A stretch of 64,000 nt of DNA from Rodentibacter abscessus (GCF_047160095.1 NZ_AP038785.1:806001-870000), one strand, 5' to 3'; numbered from the stretch's first letter, positions 33,775 to 43,067 are shown. The notes: generated by a model from the sequence alone, not told the origin. Translations and numbers: made by a program.

Positions 33775-35007
33775 ATGCCGAAAAAACCTTCTATTTTTGG
33801 TGGTGCCTGTATTATTGCCAGTGTATGTGTCGGAGCAGGAATGTTAGGACTACCAACCTCCGGAGCAGGATCTTGGACAGTTTGGTCAAGTCTGATTATC
33901 ATTTTTACAATGAGTATAATGACATTATCTGGGTGGCTTCTATTGGAGGCCTATAAAGACTTTGATCTTCGTGTTTCCTTTAGTTCTGTTACACAGCAAA
34001 TTTTAGGACAAAAAATTAATATCTTAAATAATCTGGCGGTATATTTTGTTGGAGGAATCCTGCTGTATGCTTATATAACCGCCTCAGGTAGAATTATTGA
34101 TGAACTCATCACTCAATATATTTCTCTAGGACAATTCAGCAGCAGAATTTGGTCGGTTATTTTTGTTCTTATTTTCTCATTCTTCGTATGGCATTCTACC
34201 CGTTTAGTTGACCGTATTTCCGTTATTTTAATCATTTTTATGGGCATTACTTTCATAATCAGCTGCTATGGACTAACGTTAAATATTGATTTAGCTACGC
34301 TATTTGATCTACATTCTGAAAATAGTCAATATGCACCTTATGCTATAGCAATGCTGCCTGTTGCATTAACCTCTTTTGGCTATCATCATTCGGTTTCTAC
34401 AATGCGAGCCTATTACGGTGAAGAACAAAAAGCAAAATATGCGATTCTAGGTGGAACTTTGATCGCTTTAGCTTTCTATTTACTTTGGCTTTTTAGTATT
34501 TTTGGTAATTTACCCCGTGATCGATTCGTAGAAATTATAGCGAATGACGGTAATTTGGAAATTCTCTTAAATGCTCTTGGCTCTACAATAGAATCTAACT
34601 CAGTAAAACAAGCACTCAATGCCTTCTCTATTTCAGCTATTTTATCTTCTTTTATTGGGGTTGGATTAGGTGTGTTTGATTTTCTGGCTGATTTATTTAA
34701 ATTTGATAATAGCCGTTACGGTAGAACAAAATCTTGGTTGGTAACATTCCTACCTCCGCTAATATTATCCGTCATATTTCCACTAGGTTTCTTAAAAGCT
34801 ATTGGCTATGCCGGTGCTATTGCTACTATTTGGGCTTGTATTATTCCTTCCTTATTAGTCTATAAAGTAAGACAAAAAGAAACAAATAATCCCTTTATTG
34901 TACGCGGAGGAACTCCTTTGCTGCTTACGATTATTTTGTTTGGAATATTGACCGCACTTTTTCATTTTTTAGTAATGTTTAACTATTTACCTATCTTTAC
35001 AGGGTAA
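33775..35007 (+). CDS. tnaB: Aromatic amino acid (tryptophan) permease, TnaB/Mtr family
   Basis: 410 aa, about 11 hydrophobic segments, hydroxy/aromatic amino acid permease family. N-terminal GGACIIASVCVGAGMLGLPTSGAGSW is the family signature; SFGYHHSVSTMRAYYGEEQKAKYAILGGTLIAL and ILSSFIGVGLGVFDFLADLF follow. Located 88 bases after tnaA, so TnaB (low-affinity tryptophan importer) is the natural reading, as in E. coli; Mtr or TyrP specificity cannot be excluded. A USS lies near 34950. Ribosome site GGGAG precedes ATG. Confidence 0.88.
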   Translation: MPKKPSIFGGACIIASVCVGAGMLGLPTSGAGSWTVWSSLIIIFTMSIMTLSGWLLLEAYKDFDLRVSFSSVTQQILGQKINILNNLAVYFVGGILLYAYITASGRIIDELITQYISLGQFSSRIWSVIFVLIFSFFVWHSTRLVDRISVILIIFMGITFIISCYGLTLNIDLATLFDLHSENSQYAPYAIAMLPVALTSFGYHHSVSTMRAYYGEEQKAKYAILGGTLIALAFYLLWLFSIFGNLPRDRFVEIIANDGNLEILLNALGSTIESNSVKQALNAFSISAILSSFIGVGLGVFDFLADLFKFDNSRYGRTKSWLVTFLPPLILSVIFPLGFLKAIGYAGAIATIWACIIPSLLVYKVRQKETNNPFIVRGGTPLLLTIILFGILTALFHFLVMFNYLPIFTG

Positions 35008-35011
35008 AAAC

Positions 35012-35045
35012 AACGATCCACACATTTTATGTGCGGATCGTTATT
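35012..35045 (+). terminator. Terminator of the tna operon
   Basis: Long stem AACGATCCACACAT / ATGTGCGGATCGTT with one mismatch and a short loop, then TATT. Confidence 0.8.
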
Positions 35046-35125
35046 CCTTTAGCTTTATTCAAAAACATCTCTAAAATCAACCGCACTTTTCCAATGCAGG
35101 TAACTTACATATGTTTCTTTAAAGC

Positions 35126-35578
35126 CTAATCAATGATTCTCAAATGTGATGCCGATTTAGTAATCGACTTCTTTTTCACCGATTTTGGTTTATCTACAAC
35201 TTCTGTAAAATCATTCGGTTGATCCGTATCCGGCACACTATTTAATTCATCATAAATGGCTTCCGGTTCAAACATCACGCCATCACCGTTTTCACGAGCG
35301 TAAATGGCAAGCGCTGCTCCCATTGGAATATAAAGTTCGCGAGATACACCTTTAAAACGGGCATTAAATTGAATGAAATCATTTGTTAATTGTAAATTTC
35401 CGGTGGCATTGATGGAAAGATTTAATACAATCTGTCCGTCTTTCACATATTCACTCGGTACATTTACTCCTCGGTAGGTCGCATCTACGACGAGATAAGG
35501 TGTAAAATCATTATCAACAAGCCAATCATAGTAGGCTCTTAATAAATAAGGTCGCTTTGGAGAGGATTTATATTCCAT
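35126..35578 (-). CDS. sspB: Stringent starvation protein B (ClpXP specificity factor)
   Basis: 150 aa. SspB tethers ssrA-tagged proteins to ClpXP. N-terminal substrate-binding fold: KRPYLLRAYYDWLVDNDFTPYLVVDA, then IVLNLSINATGNLQL and PMGAALAIYARENGDG; after an acidic, disordered linker comes the C-terminal ClpX-binding tail ending HLRIID. The start ATG overlaps the sspA stop by one base (TAATG), so the two are translationally coupled. Confidence 0.95.
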   Translation of the reverse strand: MEYKSSPKRPYLLRAYYDWLVDNDFTPYLVVDATYRGVNVPSEYVKDGQIVLNLSINATGNLQLTNDFIQFNARFKGVSRELYIPMGAALAIYARENGDGVMFEPEAIYDELNSVPDTDQPNDFTEVVDKPKSVKKKSITKSASHLRIID

Positions 35579-36216
35579 TACTTATCGTCCATTAAATTTT
35601 TAGGTGCAGCCTCACCGACCGATTGCAAAAACGAATCACGACTAAATACACGATCCATATAACCTTTTAATGCTTTACTTCCGGCACCGGTAAATTCAAC
35701 ACCGAATTGTTTTAATTTCCATAATAATGGCGCTACATAACAATCGACTAAACTAAATTCTTCACTCATAAAATAAGGCATTTGTTGGAAAATAGGCGAA
35801 ATGGCTAGCAATTCTTCTTTTAAATGTTTTAAGATTTCTGCTCGTTCCGTCTCACTACCCTTTTCAGCTTTTAATAATGCCGGATACCAATCTTGCTCAA
35901 TACGCAACATTAAAAGACGGGTTTTACCACGCGCAATAGGATAAACAGGCATAAGCGGAGGATGAGGAAAACGTTCGTCCAGATATTCCATAATAATACG
36001 TGAATTAAACAACACTAAATCACGATCAACTAATGTAGGCAAAGTGCCATAAGGATTTAATTCCATTAAATCTTCTGATAAAGAATGCGGATCAACTTCT
36101 TCATTTTCATAAGCTACGCCCTTCTCCGCTAATACGATTTTCACTTGATGGCAGTAAATATCATCTTTATTTGAAAAAAGTGTCATGATAGAACGTTTAC
36201 TTGATGCATTGGACAT
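35578..36216 (-). CDS. sspA: Stringent starvation protein A (RNA polymerase-associated)
   Basis: 212 aa, glutathione S-transferase fold without expected GST activity; it binds RNA polymerase during starvation. MTLFSNKDDIYCHQVKIVLAEKGVAYE and the NPYGTLPTLVDRDLVLFNSRIIMEYLDERFPHPPLMP block are diagnostic. An open frame runs up to 36300, but ATG 36216 (MSNASSKRS) has GGAGG directly upstream. It follows the rplM-rpsI genes in the usual order, separated by a terminator. Confidence 0.95.
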   Translation of the reverse strand: MSNASSKRSIMTLFSNKDDIYCHQVKIVLAEKGVAYENEEVDPHSLSEDLMELNPYGTLPTLVDRDLVLFNSRIIMEYLDERFPHPPLMPVYPIARGKTRLLMLRIEQDWYPALLKAEKGSETERAEILKHLKEELLAISPIFQQMPYFMSEEFSLVDCYVAPLLWKLKQFGVEFTGAGSKALKGYMDRVFSRDSFLQSVGEAAPKNLMDDK

Positions 36217-36360
36217 TGATTCCTCCGAAGATCCAAATTTAAAATAATAGATGTTGCTAAAAGGCTGATATTTTACCATAAATAGCGCTAAAAAAGCCAA
36301 GAAAATATTTTTTTCTCTTTATATTCAGTATGTTATGAATATGTTTGTTTTTTAAACATA

Positions 36361-36390
36361 AAAAAAGCAGAGACCTTTCTCTGCTTTTTT
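36361..36390 (-). terminator. Terminator of rplM-rpsI
   Basis: AAAAAAGCAGAG / CTCTGCTTTTTT with a 6-base loop; T tract on the minus strand, just after rpsI. Confidence 0.9.
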
Positions 36391-36406
36391 TGAAATAAAA
36401 ATAAAA

Positions 36407-36799
36407 TTAACGTTTTGAGTATTGCGGACGACGACGTGCTTTGTGTAAACCCACTTTTTTACGTTCAACACGACGAGCATCACGAGTAACGAAGCCAGCT
36501 GCACGAAGTGCCGGGCGTAATGTTTCATCATACTCAATTAATGCACGAGTGATACCATGACGGATTGCACCCGCTTGACCGGAAACACCACCACCTTTAA
36601 CTGTGATGTACAAGTCTAATTTATCAGTTAATTCAACCAATTCTAACGGTTGACGTACTACCATGCGCGCAGTTTCGCGACCGAAGTAAACGTCTAATTC
36701 ACGTTGGTTGATAGTGATTTTACCACTGCCCGGTTTGATAAATACACGAGCTGAAGAGCTTTTGCGGCGACCTGTGCCGTAGTTTTGATTCTCTGCCAT
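36407..36799 (-). CDS. rpsI: 30S ribosomal protein S9
   Basis: 130 aa. Small-subunit protein whose C-terminal basic tail reaches the P site. NYGTGRRKSSSARVFIKPGSG at the start, VKGGGVSGQAGAIRHGITRAL in the middle, and the tail KKVGLHKARRRPQYSKR with the universal final Lys-Arg. It is 16 bases after rplM in the conserved L13-S9 operon. Confidence 0.98.
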   Translation of the reverse strand: MAENQNYGTGRRKSSSARVFIKPGSGKITINQRELDVYFGRETARMVVRQPLELVELTDKLDLYITVKGGGVSGQAGAIRHGITRALIEYDETLRPALRAAGFVTRDARRVERKKVGLHKARRRPQYSKR

Positions 36800-36815
36800 A
36801 TTCTGAACCTCGTGA

Positions 36816-37244
36816 TTAAATATCTAAAACTTGTGGTTGTTGTGCAGCGTGTTGATGTTCAGCACCTGCATACACTTTTAATTTACGGAACATTGCACGG
36901 CCTAATGGACCTTTTGGCAACATACCTTTAACCGCAATTTCAATCACAGCTTCAGGACGGCGTGCGATCATTTCTTTAAAAGTCGCTTGTTTAATACCGC
37001 CTACATAGCCGGTATGCCAGTAGTAAAGTTTGTCTGTTTCTTTACGACCGGTTACTGCCACTTTATCTGCATTGATAACGATGATGTAATCACCGGTATC
37101 TACGTGTGGAGTGTACTCAGCCTTGTGTTTACCACGAAGACGACTTGCTAATTCAGTCGCTAAACGACCTAAAGTTTTACCTGTCGCATCTACTACGTAC
37201 CAGTCGCGTTTAACCGTTTCCGGTTTTGCTACAAAAGTTTTCAT
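36816..37244 (-). CDS. rplM: 50S ribosomal protein L13
   Basis: 142 aa. KRDWYVVDATGKTLGRLATELASRLRGKHKAEYTPHVDTGD and GMLPKGPLGRAMFRKLKVYAG are family signatures. First gene of the rplM-rpsI operon. No strong Shine-Dalgarno is seen; the upstream leader is structured and may take part in autoregulation. Confidence 0.98.
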   Translation of the reverse strand: MKTFVAKPETVKRDWYVVDATGKTLGRLATELASRLRGKHKAEYTPHVDTGDYIIVINADKVAVTGRKETDKLYYWHTGYVGGIKQATFKEMIARRPEAVIEIAVKGMLPKGPLGRAMFRKLKVYAGAEHQHAAQQPQVLDI

Positions 37245-37366
37245 TAATTAATTACCAAAAATTAGTTTGATACCCAGTGTTCTTTTGAACACAACCATTA
37301 ATCTTAATCCCCACCCCTTCGAGTGCGATTTTCGATAAAATAATGCACGATGGGAATTCGTGCATT
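37245..37366 (-). promoter_or_regulatory. Structured 5' leader of rplM (candidate L13 leader)
   Basis: On the minus strand, between the promoter and rplM, there are two hairpins: TGCACGA / TCGTGCA (37344-37365) and GTGTTC-AAAA-GAACAC (near 37279-37294), the second followed by GGGTATC. Ribosomal protein L13 leaders with autoregulatory structure are known in several bacteria; whether this is the same class cannot be decided by eye. Confidence 0.4.
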
Positions 37367-37380
37367 TACAGGGTCGGGGT

Positions 37381-37409
37381 ATTATACATATTTTCCTAGC
37401 AAATGCTAA
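37381..37409 (-). promoter_or_regulatory. rplM promoter
   Basis: Minus-strand -35 TTAGCA (37404-37409), 17-base spacer, consensus -10 TATAAT (37381-37386). The rest of the gap up to metF (37410-37545) is AT-rich with no recognised site beyond the metF ribosome site. Confidence 0.6.
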
Positions 37410-37545
37410 TTTTTTATGCAAAAAAACGCATAATATATTTATGAGTGCAATTAATGTATTTAATGAATTTATTCAAATTGACTAATATATAAAGTTATTT
37501 TATTTTGGAGCAACAACATCAATCTATCTCTAATAGGAAGAAAAA

Positions 37546-38430
37546 ATGAGCTATGCAAAAGAAATCAATAATTTGAATCAAAACATTGCAGACTTTAATA
37601 AAAAGATCAATGTTTCTTTTGAATTTTTTCCACCAAAAAATGAAAAAATGGAAAATATGCTGTGGGAATCAATTCAACGTTTAAAAGTACTGGAACCTAA
37701 ATTCGTTTCTGTTACCTATGGTGCAAATTCCGGCGAACGCGATCGTACTCACAGCATTGTAAAAGCCATTAAGCAGGAAACAGGGATAGTCGCCGCCCCC
37801 CACCTGACCGGCATTGACGCAACGCCGGAAGAGTTAAAACAAATTGCTAAAGATTATTGGAACAGTGGTATCCGTCATATTGTTGCCTTACGCGGTGATG
37901 AGCCGAAGGGTTATGAAAAAAAACCTTTTTATGCTTCAGATTTGGTAGAGCTACTCCGCTCTGTGGCTGATTTTGATATTTCCGTTGCGGCTTATCCGGA
38001 AGTCCACCCTGAAGCAAAATCCGCACAGGCGGATTTAATCAACTTGAAACGAAAAATTGATGCCGGTGCAAATCATGTTATCACCCAATTTTTCTTTGAT
38101 ATTGATAGTTATCTACGTTTCCGTGATCGTTGCGCTTCTATTGGTATTGAGGCGGAAATTGTACCGGGTATTTTACCGGTTACAAATTTCAAACAACTTC
38201 AAAAAATGGCATCTTTCACAAATGTAAAAATCCCGGCGTGGTTAGCAAAAGCCTATGAAGGATTAGAAGATGATCCCGCCACACGTAATCTTGTTGCGGC
38301 AAGCGTAGCAATGGATATGGTTAAAATCTTGTCTAGTGAAGGGGTTACGGATTTCCATTTTTATACGCTAAATCGTAGTGAATTAACCTATGCTATTTGC
38401 CATATGTTAGGTGTTCGTCCCAAATGTTAA
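37546..38430 (+). CDS. metF: 5,10-methylenetetrahydrofolate reductase
   Basis: 294 aa, FAD-containing TIM barrel giving 5-methyltetrahydrofolate for methionine synthesis. VSFEFFPPKNEKMENMLW, FVSVTYGANSGERDRT, HIVALRGDEP and AAYPEVHPEAKSAQADLINLKRKIDAGANHVITQFFFD are the FAD and folate binding parts. Ribosome site AGGAAG lies 6 bases before ATG. A USS follows the stop at 38437-38445. Confidence 0.97.
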   Translation: MSYAKEINNLNQNIADFNKKINVSFEFFPPKNEKMENMLWESIQRLKVLEPKFVSVTYGANSGERDRTHSIVKAIKQETGIVAAPHLTGIDATPEELKQIAKDYWNSGIRHIVALRGDEPKGYEKKPFYASDLVELLRSVADFDISVAAYPEVHPEAKSAQADLINLKRKIDAGANHVITQFFFDIDSYLRFRDRCASIGIEAEIVPGILPVTNFKQLQKMASFTNVKIPAWLAKAYEGLEDDPATRNLVAASVAMDMVKILSSEGVTDFHFYTLNRSELTYAICHMLGVRPKC

Positions 38431-38456
38431 AATGCAAAGTGCGGTTAATTTCCATT

Positions 38457-38543
38457 ATTATATAGCAATTGTACAAATATTGTTTTTTTAGAGTGGGCAA
38501 ATTTTGCCCACCGATTCAGACTATTGTGCAATAGCTACATAAT
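38457..38543. repeat. Palindromic repeat element, copy B
   Basis: An 87-base block with 21-base terminal inverted repeats matching at 17 positions: it starts ATTATATAGCAATTGTACAA and ends TTGTGCAATAGCTACATAAT. The centre holds GTGGGCAAATTTTGCCCAC, nearly the same as in copy A. The right end differs at only a few positions from the repeat at the right side of the IS110 element. It lies between metF and the nlpC-like gene and might act as a bidirectional hairpin. Confidence 0.6.
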
Positions 38544-38572
38544 CATGTGAATTTCAACCGTACTTTTTATCT

Positions 38573-39064
38573 CTAAATTCGTCTTACTTGCCAAAAAGTT
38601 TTATTCCAAAACGGGGAATTCATTGAAGAATAGATGACCCCACCTTTTGTGGAAGCATGAAGAAATTTATCATCTTTCACATAAATCCCCACATGGTACC
38701 CATTTGGTCCTCGTCCCGTTTTAAAGAAGATTAAATCACCGGTCTGAATATCTTCTTTACGAACTAGCTTTCCATATTTAGCCTGATCTTTTGTGGTTCG
38801 GGGCAAGGTGATATTAAATCGATCAAAGAACGTTTTTTGAACAAACCCCGAACAATCCACGCCTTTACGGGATTTTCCTCCCAAAACATAGGGTGTTCCC
38901 GCCCATTCGTATTGCTGTTCGCTCAGCAAAGTAATTGCCATGATAGGATCATCAATCTGTCCTTTATAATTAATTGCATAATTCTCTTGTTTGAAATTTC
39001 CGGAAGAACAAGCAAATAATGTTACTAGACTTGATACAAAAAATAGTATTTTAATTCGTTTCAT
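38573..39064 (-). CDS. NlpC/P60-family lipoprotein (probable murein endopeptidase)
   Basis: 163 aa. Lipoprotein signal MKRIKILFFVSSLVTLFAC with lipid-bearing Cys19. The NlpC/P60 cysteine peptidase domain follows: catalytic Cys in GVDCSGFVQKTF, His in GYHVGIYV, and a third polar residue after LHAS. It likely cuts gamma-D-Glu-meso-DAP links in peptidoglycan, as in the Spr/MepS or NlpC group. The frame opens at 39106, but ATG 39064 starts at the signal peptide. Downstream of ihfA, separated by a USS-pair terminator. Confidence 0.88.
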   Translation of the reverse strand: MKRIKILFFVSSLVTLFACSSGNFKQENYAINYKGQIDDPIMAITLLSEQQYEWAGTPYVLGGKSRKGVDCSGFVQKTFFDRFNITLPRTTKDQAKYGKLVRKEDIQTGDLIFFKTGRGPNGYHVGIYVKDDKFLHASTKGGVIYSSMNSPFWNKTFWQVRRI

Positions 39065-39079
39065 CTTATTAACAGGGAT

Positions 39080-39111
39080 AAAAAGTGCGGTCAAAAACAA
39101 CCGCACTTTTT
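39080..39111 (-). terminator. USS-pair terminator after ihfA
   Basis: Two full USS copies as a perfect inverted repeat, AAAAAGTGCGGT / ACCGCACTTTTT, 8-base loop; T5 on both strands. Confidence 0.85.
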
Positions 39112-39122
39112 CATTTCCTAAC

Positions 39123-39419
39123 TTATTGACTTACTTTCGTCTTTTCAACACGCGCCCGTAACTTCTGACCCGGTTTAAATGCAACAACCCGGCGCGCTGA
39201 AACCGGTATGCTTTCCCCTGTTTTAGGATTACGCCCCGGACGAGAAGATTTATCTCGTAATTCAAAATTACCAAATCCTGATAATTTCACATCGTCACCG
39301 GATTCAAGAGATAATCGAATTTCTTCAAAAAAATCATCCACTAGTCTCTTCGCTTCTAATTTCTGTAACCGATATTCTTCAATTAAAAATTCGGTTATAT
39401 CCATTTTGGTCAGTGTCAT
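39123..39419 (-). CDS. ihfA: Integration host factor subunit alpha
   Basis: 98 aa HU-family DNA-bending protein. MTLTKMDITEFLIEEYRL, SGDDVKLSGFGNFELRDKSSRPGRNPKTGE and the beta arm IPVSARRVVAFKPGQKLR (with the intercalating Pro in GRNPKTG) are typical of IHF-alpha. It starts 4 bases after pheT, the conserved pheST-ihfA arrangement. Confidence 0.96.
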   Translation of the reverse strand: MTLTKMDITEFLIEEYRLQKLEAKRLVDDFFEEIRLSLESGDDVKLSGFGNFELRDKSSRPGRNPKTGESIPVSARRVVAFKPGQKLRARVEKTKVSQ

Positions 39420-39423
39420 AAGT

Positions 39424-41811
39424 TTAGTCTCTTAATTCAGCATTGAAACGTTGTTTAACTTCATTTAAAACAGCTGAAATAACCCCGTTGATTTCATCAT
39501 CTTCTAAGGTTTTTTCATTGTCTTGAACGGTTAAACTGATAGCAAGGCTTTTTGCACCGCTTGGCACGCCAATACCTTTATATACATCAAATAAATTCAC
39601 CTGGGTGAGTTTCTCACCTCCGGCTTTCTTACAAGCTTCAAGGACATCACCTGCTGAAATGTCGTCGGCAACAACCAAGGCTAAATCGCGACGATTAGCA
39701 GGGAATTTTGAAATATCCCTAGCTTGTACGACAGTACGATTTGCAATAGGTTTCCATAAAATTTCAAATACCACCACTTTTCCATTTAATCCCAATTTTT
39801 GAGAGATTAAGGGGTGAATCGTACCGATAAAGCCAATTTCTTTACCATCTAATTCAATAGCGGCAGATTGTCCCGGGTGTAAAGCATCAAATGTTTTTGC
39901 CACAAAACGTACGTTGCCGCTAACACCGGTTAAAGAAAGCAAACTTTCTAGATCACCTTTTAAATCAAAGAAATCGACAGGTTCCGCTTTACTATTCCAA
40001 CTTTCATTTTTAACTGAACCACTGATCACAGCACTGAGAACAAATTCTTGACGAACACCAAATTCTGCATTTACATCCGGAATGAAACGTAAACCGGTTT
40101 CAAATAAACGCACACGGTTTTGTTGACGGTTCTGGTTATACAATACCGCTCCAAGTAGTCCGCTTAGTAATGAGACTCTCATTGCCGACATTTCAATAGA
40201 AATCGGATTTGGTAACAGTAATGCTTCTTGATGTGGATGTAATAAAGTTTGAATTTTTGGATCAACAAAGCTATAAGTAATCGCCTCTTGATAATCCGAA
40301 TCAACAAGTGCGGCTTTAATACGTGCTAAATCTAAATCTGCTTCTTTATGCTCGCGCATACGTAAATGCGCCAAAGGTGCATTGTTTGGAATACTGTTGT
40401 AGCCGTAAATACGTGCGACTTCCTCAACGAGATCTTCTTCAATTTCAATATCAAAACGCCAACTTGCAGAAGTTATCGTCCAAACATCATTCTCATACTG
40501 TGTGTTAAAACCAAGACGGTTAAAAATATCGGTTACTATTTCGGTTTCAATATGATGACCGAGTAACGCATCTAATTTTTCACGACGAAGTTGAACGTTT
40601 TTTACTTTTGGTAAAAATTCTTCATTCACCGCTTCATTAATTTCACCGGCTTCACCGCCACAAATTTCAAGTAATAACGCTGTTGCCCGTTCCATCGCAT
40701 TATGTGCTAATTCAAAATCAACACCACGTTCAAAACGGTGCGAAGCATCGGTATGCAAACCATATTGTCTTGCACGACCGGCAATCGCCAATGGAGCAAA
40801 GAAAGCCGATTCTAAAATGACATCTTTCGTTTCAGCGGTAACACCGCTCGCTTGCCCTCCAAAGATCCCAGCCATTGCGAGCGGACCGTTTTGATCTGCA
40901 ATCACTAATGTGTTGGCTTGCAATTTTGCCGTTGAACCGTCTAATAAGACGAGGGATTCACCTTCTTTCGCTAAACGAACTTGTACCGGTTGCACAACTT
41001 TTGTCGCATCAAAAGCATGCATAGGCTGACCCAGTTCAAGCAAAATATAATTTGTTATATCGACAATCGGATCAATAGAACGAATACCGCAACGACGTAG
41101 TTTTTCTTGCATCCAAATCGGTGATTGTGCTTTTACATTCACATTTTTGATAACACGTAATAAATAGCGCGGACAAGCCTCAGGCGCTTTAAGCTCAATT
41201 TCAACTTTATCCGAAATGCTTGCAGGAACCGCTTCAAAGTGCGGTCGATTTACCGGCAGTTTATTCACAACGCCAATTTCACGGGCAATACCGGCAATAC
41301 TTAAACAATCCGCACGGTTTGGAGTTAAACTGATTTCGATAGCCTGATCATTTAAATTTAAATAATCGCGTAAATTTACACCAATCGGTGCATCAAGCGG
41401 TAATTCGATAATACCGTCCGCTTCTACATTAATGCCTAATTCGGAAAAAGAACAAAGCATTCCTTCCGAGGGTTGACCGCGTAATTTCGTTTTCTTAATT
41501 TTGAAGTTGCCCGGTAACACTGCACCTTCAACAGCGCAAGCGACTTTTAAACCTTGACGGCAATTCGGCGCACCGCATACAATATCCAGTAATTTATCAC
41601 CACCGACATTCACTTTAGTGACGCGTAATTTATCTGCGTCAGGGTGCTGTGCACATTCAACAACTTCCCCAACTACGACACCGGTAAACTCTCCGGCCAC
41701 ATTCTCTACACCATCAACCTCTAAACCAAGCATGGTAATTTGTTCACATAATTGCTCCGTAGAAATCGCCGGATTAACCCATTCTCTTACCCATTGTTCA
41801 CTAAATTTCAT
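39424..41811 (-). CDS. pheT: Phenylalanyl-tRNA synthetase beta subunit
   Basis: 795 aa, full length. N-terminal tRNA-binding OB domain (VVGEVVECAQHPDADKLRVTKVN, CGAPNCRQGLKVACA), B3/B4 editing domain (ITNYILLELGQPMHAFD), B5 domain and the C-terminal anticodon-binding FDX-ACB domain (SKFPANRRDLALVV). Works as an alpha2-beta2 tetramer with PheS. It follows pheS after 60 bases. A USS is at about 41237. Confidence 0.97.
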   Translation of the reverse strand: MKFSEQWVREWVNPAISTEQLCEQITMLGLEVDGVENVAGEFTGVVVGEVVECAQHPDADKLRVTKVNVGGDKLLDIVCGAPNCRQGLKVACAVEGAVLPGNFKIKKTKLRGQPSEGMLCSFSELGINVEADGIIELPLDAPIGVNLRDYLNLNDQAIEISLTPNRADCLSIAGIAREIGVVNKLPVNRPHFEAVPASISDKVEIELKAPEACPRYLLRVIKNVNVKAQSPIWMQEKLRRCGIRSIDPIVDITNYILLELGQPMHAFDATKVVQPVQVRLAKEGESLVLLDGSTAKLQANTLVIADQNGPLAMAGIFGGQASGVTAETKDVILESAFFAPLAIAGRARQYGLHTDASHRFERGVDFELAHNAMERATALLLEICGGEAGEINEAVNEEFLPKVKNVQLRREKLDALLGHHIETEIVTDIFNRLGFNTQYENDVWTITSASWRFDIEIEEDLVEEVARIYGYNSIPNNAPLAHLRMREHKEADLDLARIKAALVDSDYQEAITYSFVDPKIQTLLHPHQEALLLPNPISIEMSAMRVSLLSGLLGAVLYNQNRQQNRVRLFETGLRFIPDVNAEFGVRQEFVLSAVISGSVKNESWNSKAEPVDFFDLKGDLESLLSLTGVSGNVRFVAKTFDALHPGQSAAIELDGKEIGFIGTIHPLISQKLGLNGKVVVFEILWKPIANRTVVQARDISKFPANRRDLALVVADDISAGDVLEACKKAGGEKLTQVNLFDVYKGIGVPSGAKSLAISLTVQDNEKTLEDDEINGVISAVLNEVKQRFNAELRD

Positions 41812-41871
41812 TATTCTTTATCCTTTAAAATTTATTGCGTTCTCTCATTTGCGAAAATATCCGAAAAATCA

Positions 41872-42861
41872 TTATTTAAATTGTTTTAAAAAACGTAGGT
41901 CATTTTCAAAGAATGAACGTAAATCCGTAACGTTGTAGCGTAACATCGTCAAACGCTCAACCCCCATTCCCACGGCAAAACCGGAATATTCATTCGGATC
42001 AATTCCCACATTGCGTAATACATTCGGGTGAACCATACCGCAACCTAACACTTCAAGCCACTTGCCGTTTTTCCCCATTACATCCACTTCAGCAGAAGGC
42101 TCTGTAAATGGAAAATAGGACGGACGGAAACGAACTTGTAAATCTTCTTCAAAGAAGGCACGTAAGAAATCGTGTAATAACCCTTTCAATTCTGTAAAGT
42201 TTGCTTTTTTATCCACATAAAGCAGTTCAATTTGATGGAACATTGGTGTGTGGGTTTGATCGTAGTCATTACGATAAACACGTCCCGGCGCCATAATGCG
42301 AATTGGCGGTTGCATTTTTTCCATAGTCCGAATTTGTACGCCTGAAGTTTGTGTACGAAGTAATAATTCCGGGTTAAACCAAAAAGTATCGTGATCAGCG
42401 CGTGCCGGGTGATGTTTTGGAATGTTTAACGCATCAAAATTGTAGTAATCGCTTTCTATTTCCGGCCCATTTTCTACTGAAAAACCAAGTTCTGAAAAAA
42501 ATTGAGTTACGCGATTTATCGTTATCGTTACCGGGTGTAATCCGCCTTTTTCCGTTTTTCTTCCCGGTAAAGTCACATCCACACGTTCTTTTTCTAATTT
42601 TGCATTAAGCTCGGCATTCTCCCACTCTGCTTTTTTAGCATTTAAAAACTCAATAGCCGCCTGTTTCGCTTCATTAATTTTAGCCCCTATTGCCGGACGT
42701 TCTTCCGCCGCAACATTACGAAGTTCTTGCATTAATTGAGTAAAATGTCCCTTTTTCCCAAAATATTCGACACGAATTTCGTCCAGTGCGGCTAAACTCT
42801 TATCTTCGATCGAATCAATCGCCGATTTTGCTTTCTCAACAAGCTCTTTCAGATGTTGCAT
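41872..42861 (-). CDS. pheS: Phenylalanyl-tRNA synthetase alpha subunit
   Basis: 329 aa. N-terminal coiled coil, then class II core: GGLHPVTITINRVTQFFSELGF, HPARADHDTFWF, motif 2 FRPSYFPFTEPSAEVDV and motif 3 GFAVGMGVERLTMLRY. Ribosome site AGAGGAAAC before ATG. I looked for a Phe-rich pheM-like leader upstream (42862-43060) and did not find one. Confidence 0.97.
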   Translation of the reverse strand: MQHLKELVEKAKSAIDSIEDKSLAALDEIRVEYFGKKGHFTQLMQELRNVAAEERPAIGAKINEAKQAAIEFLNAKKAEWENAELNAKLEKERVDVTLPGRKTEKGGLHPVTITINRVTQFFSELGFSVENGPEIESDYYNFDALNIPKHHPARADHDTFWFNPELLLRTQTSGVQIRTMEKMQPPIRIMAPGRVYRNDYDQTHTPMFHQIELLYVDKKANFTELKGLLHDFLRAFFEEDLQVRFRPSYFPFTEPSAEVDVMGKNGKWLEVLGCGMVHPNVLRNVGIDPNEYSGFAVGMGVERLTMLRYNVTDLRSFFENDLRFLKQFK

Positions 42862-43067
42862 AGTTTCCTCTGATTATTTCTATTATCTAGTCTAAAATGG
42901 GCTTAATGATAATACCAATGCGTTAAAAAATCACGTATTTATTTGTATTCTCTGCATTTTATTAGCTCTTTTCACACCAAGTAAATTTTTAAAATTTTGA
43001 CCCTCGTCACAGAAATTATTAAAAATTCTTTTAAAATAAATTTAAATATTCTTTCTAGGAGGTGGCT

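Noticed and set aside
37464..37475. MetR-like TGAA-TTTA-TTCA upstream of metF
   Set aside because: The spacer is 4 bases rather than the 5 of the MetR consensus, and no second site is present.
42862..43060. pheM-like leader and attenuator before pheS
   Set aside because: The only small frame seen (MQRIQINT) has no Phe run and no terminator/antiterminator pair was found.
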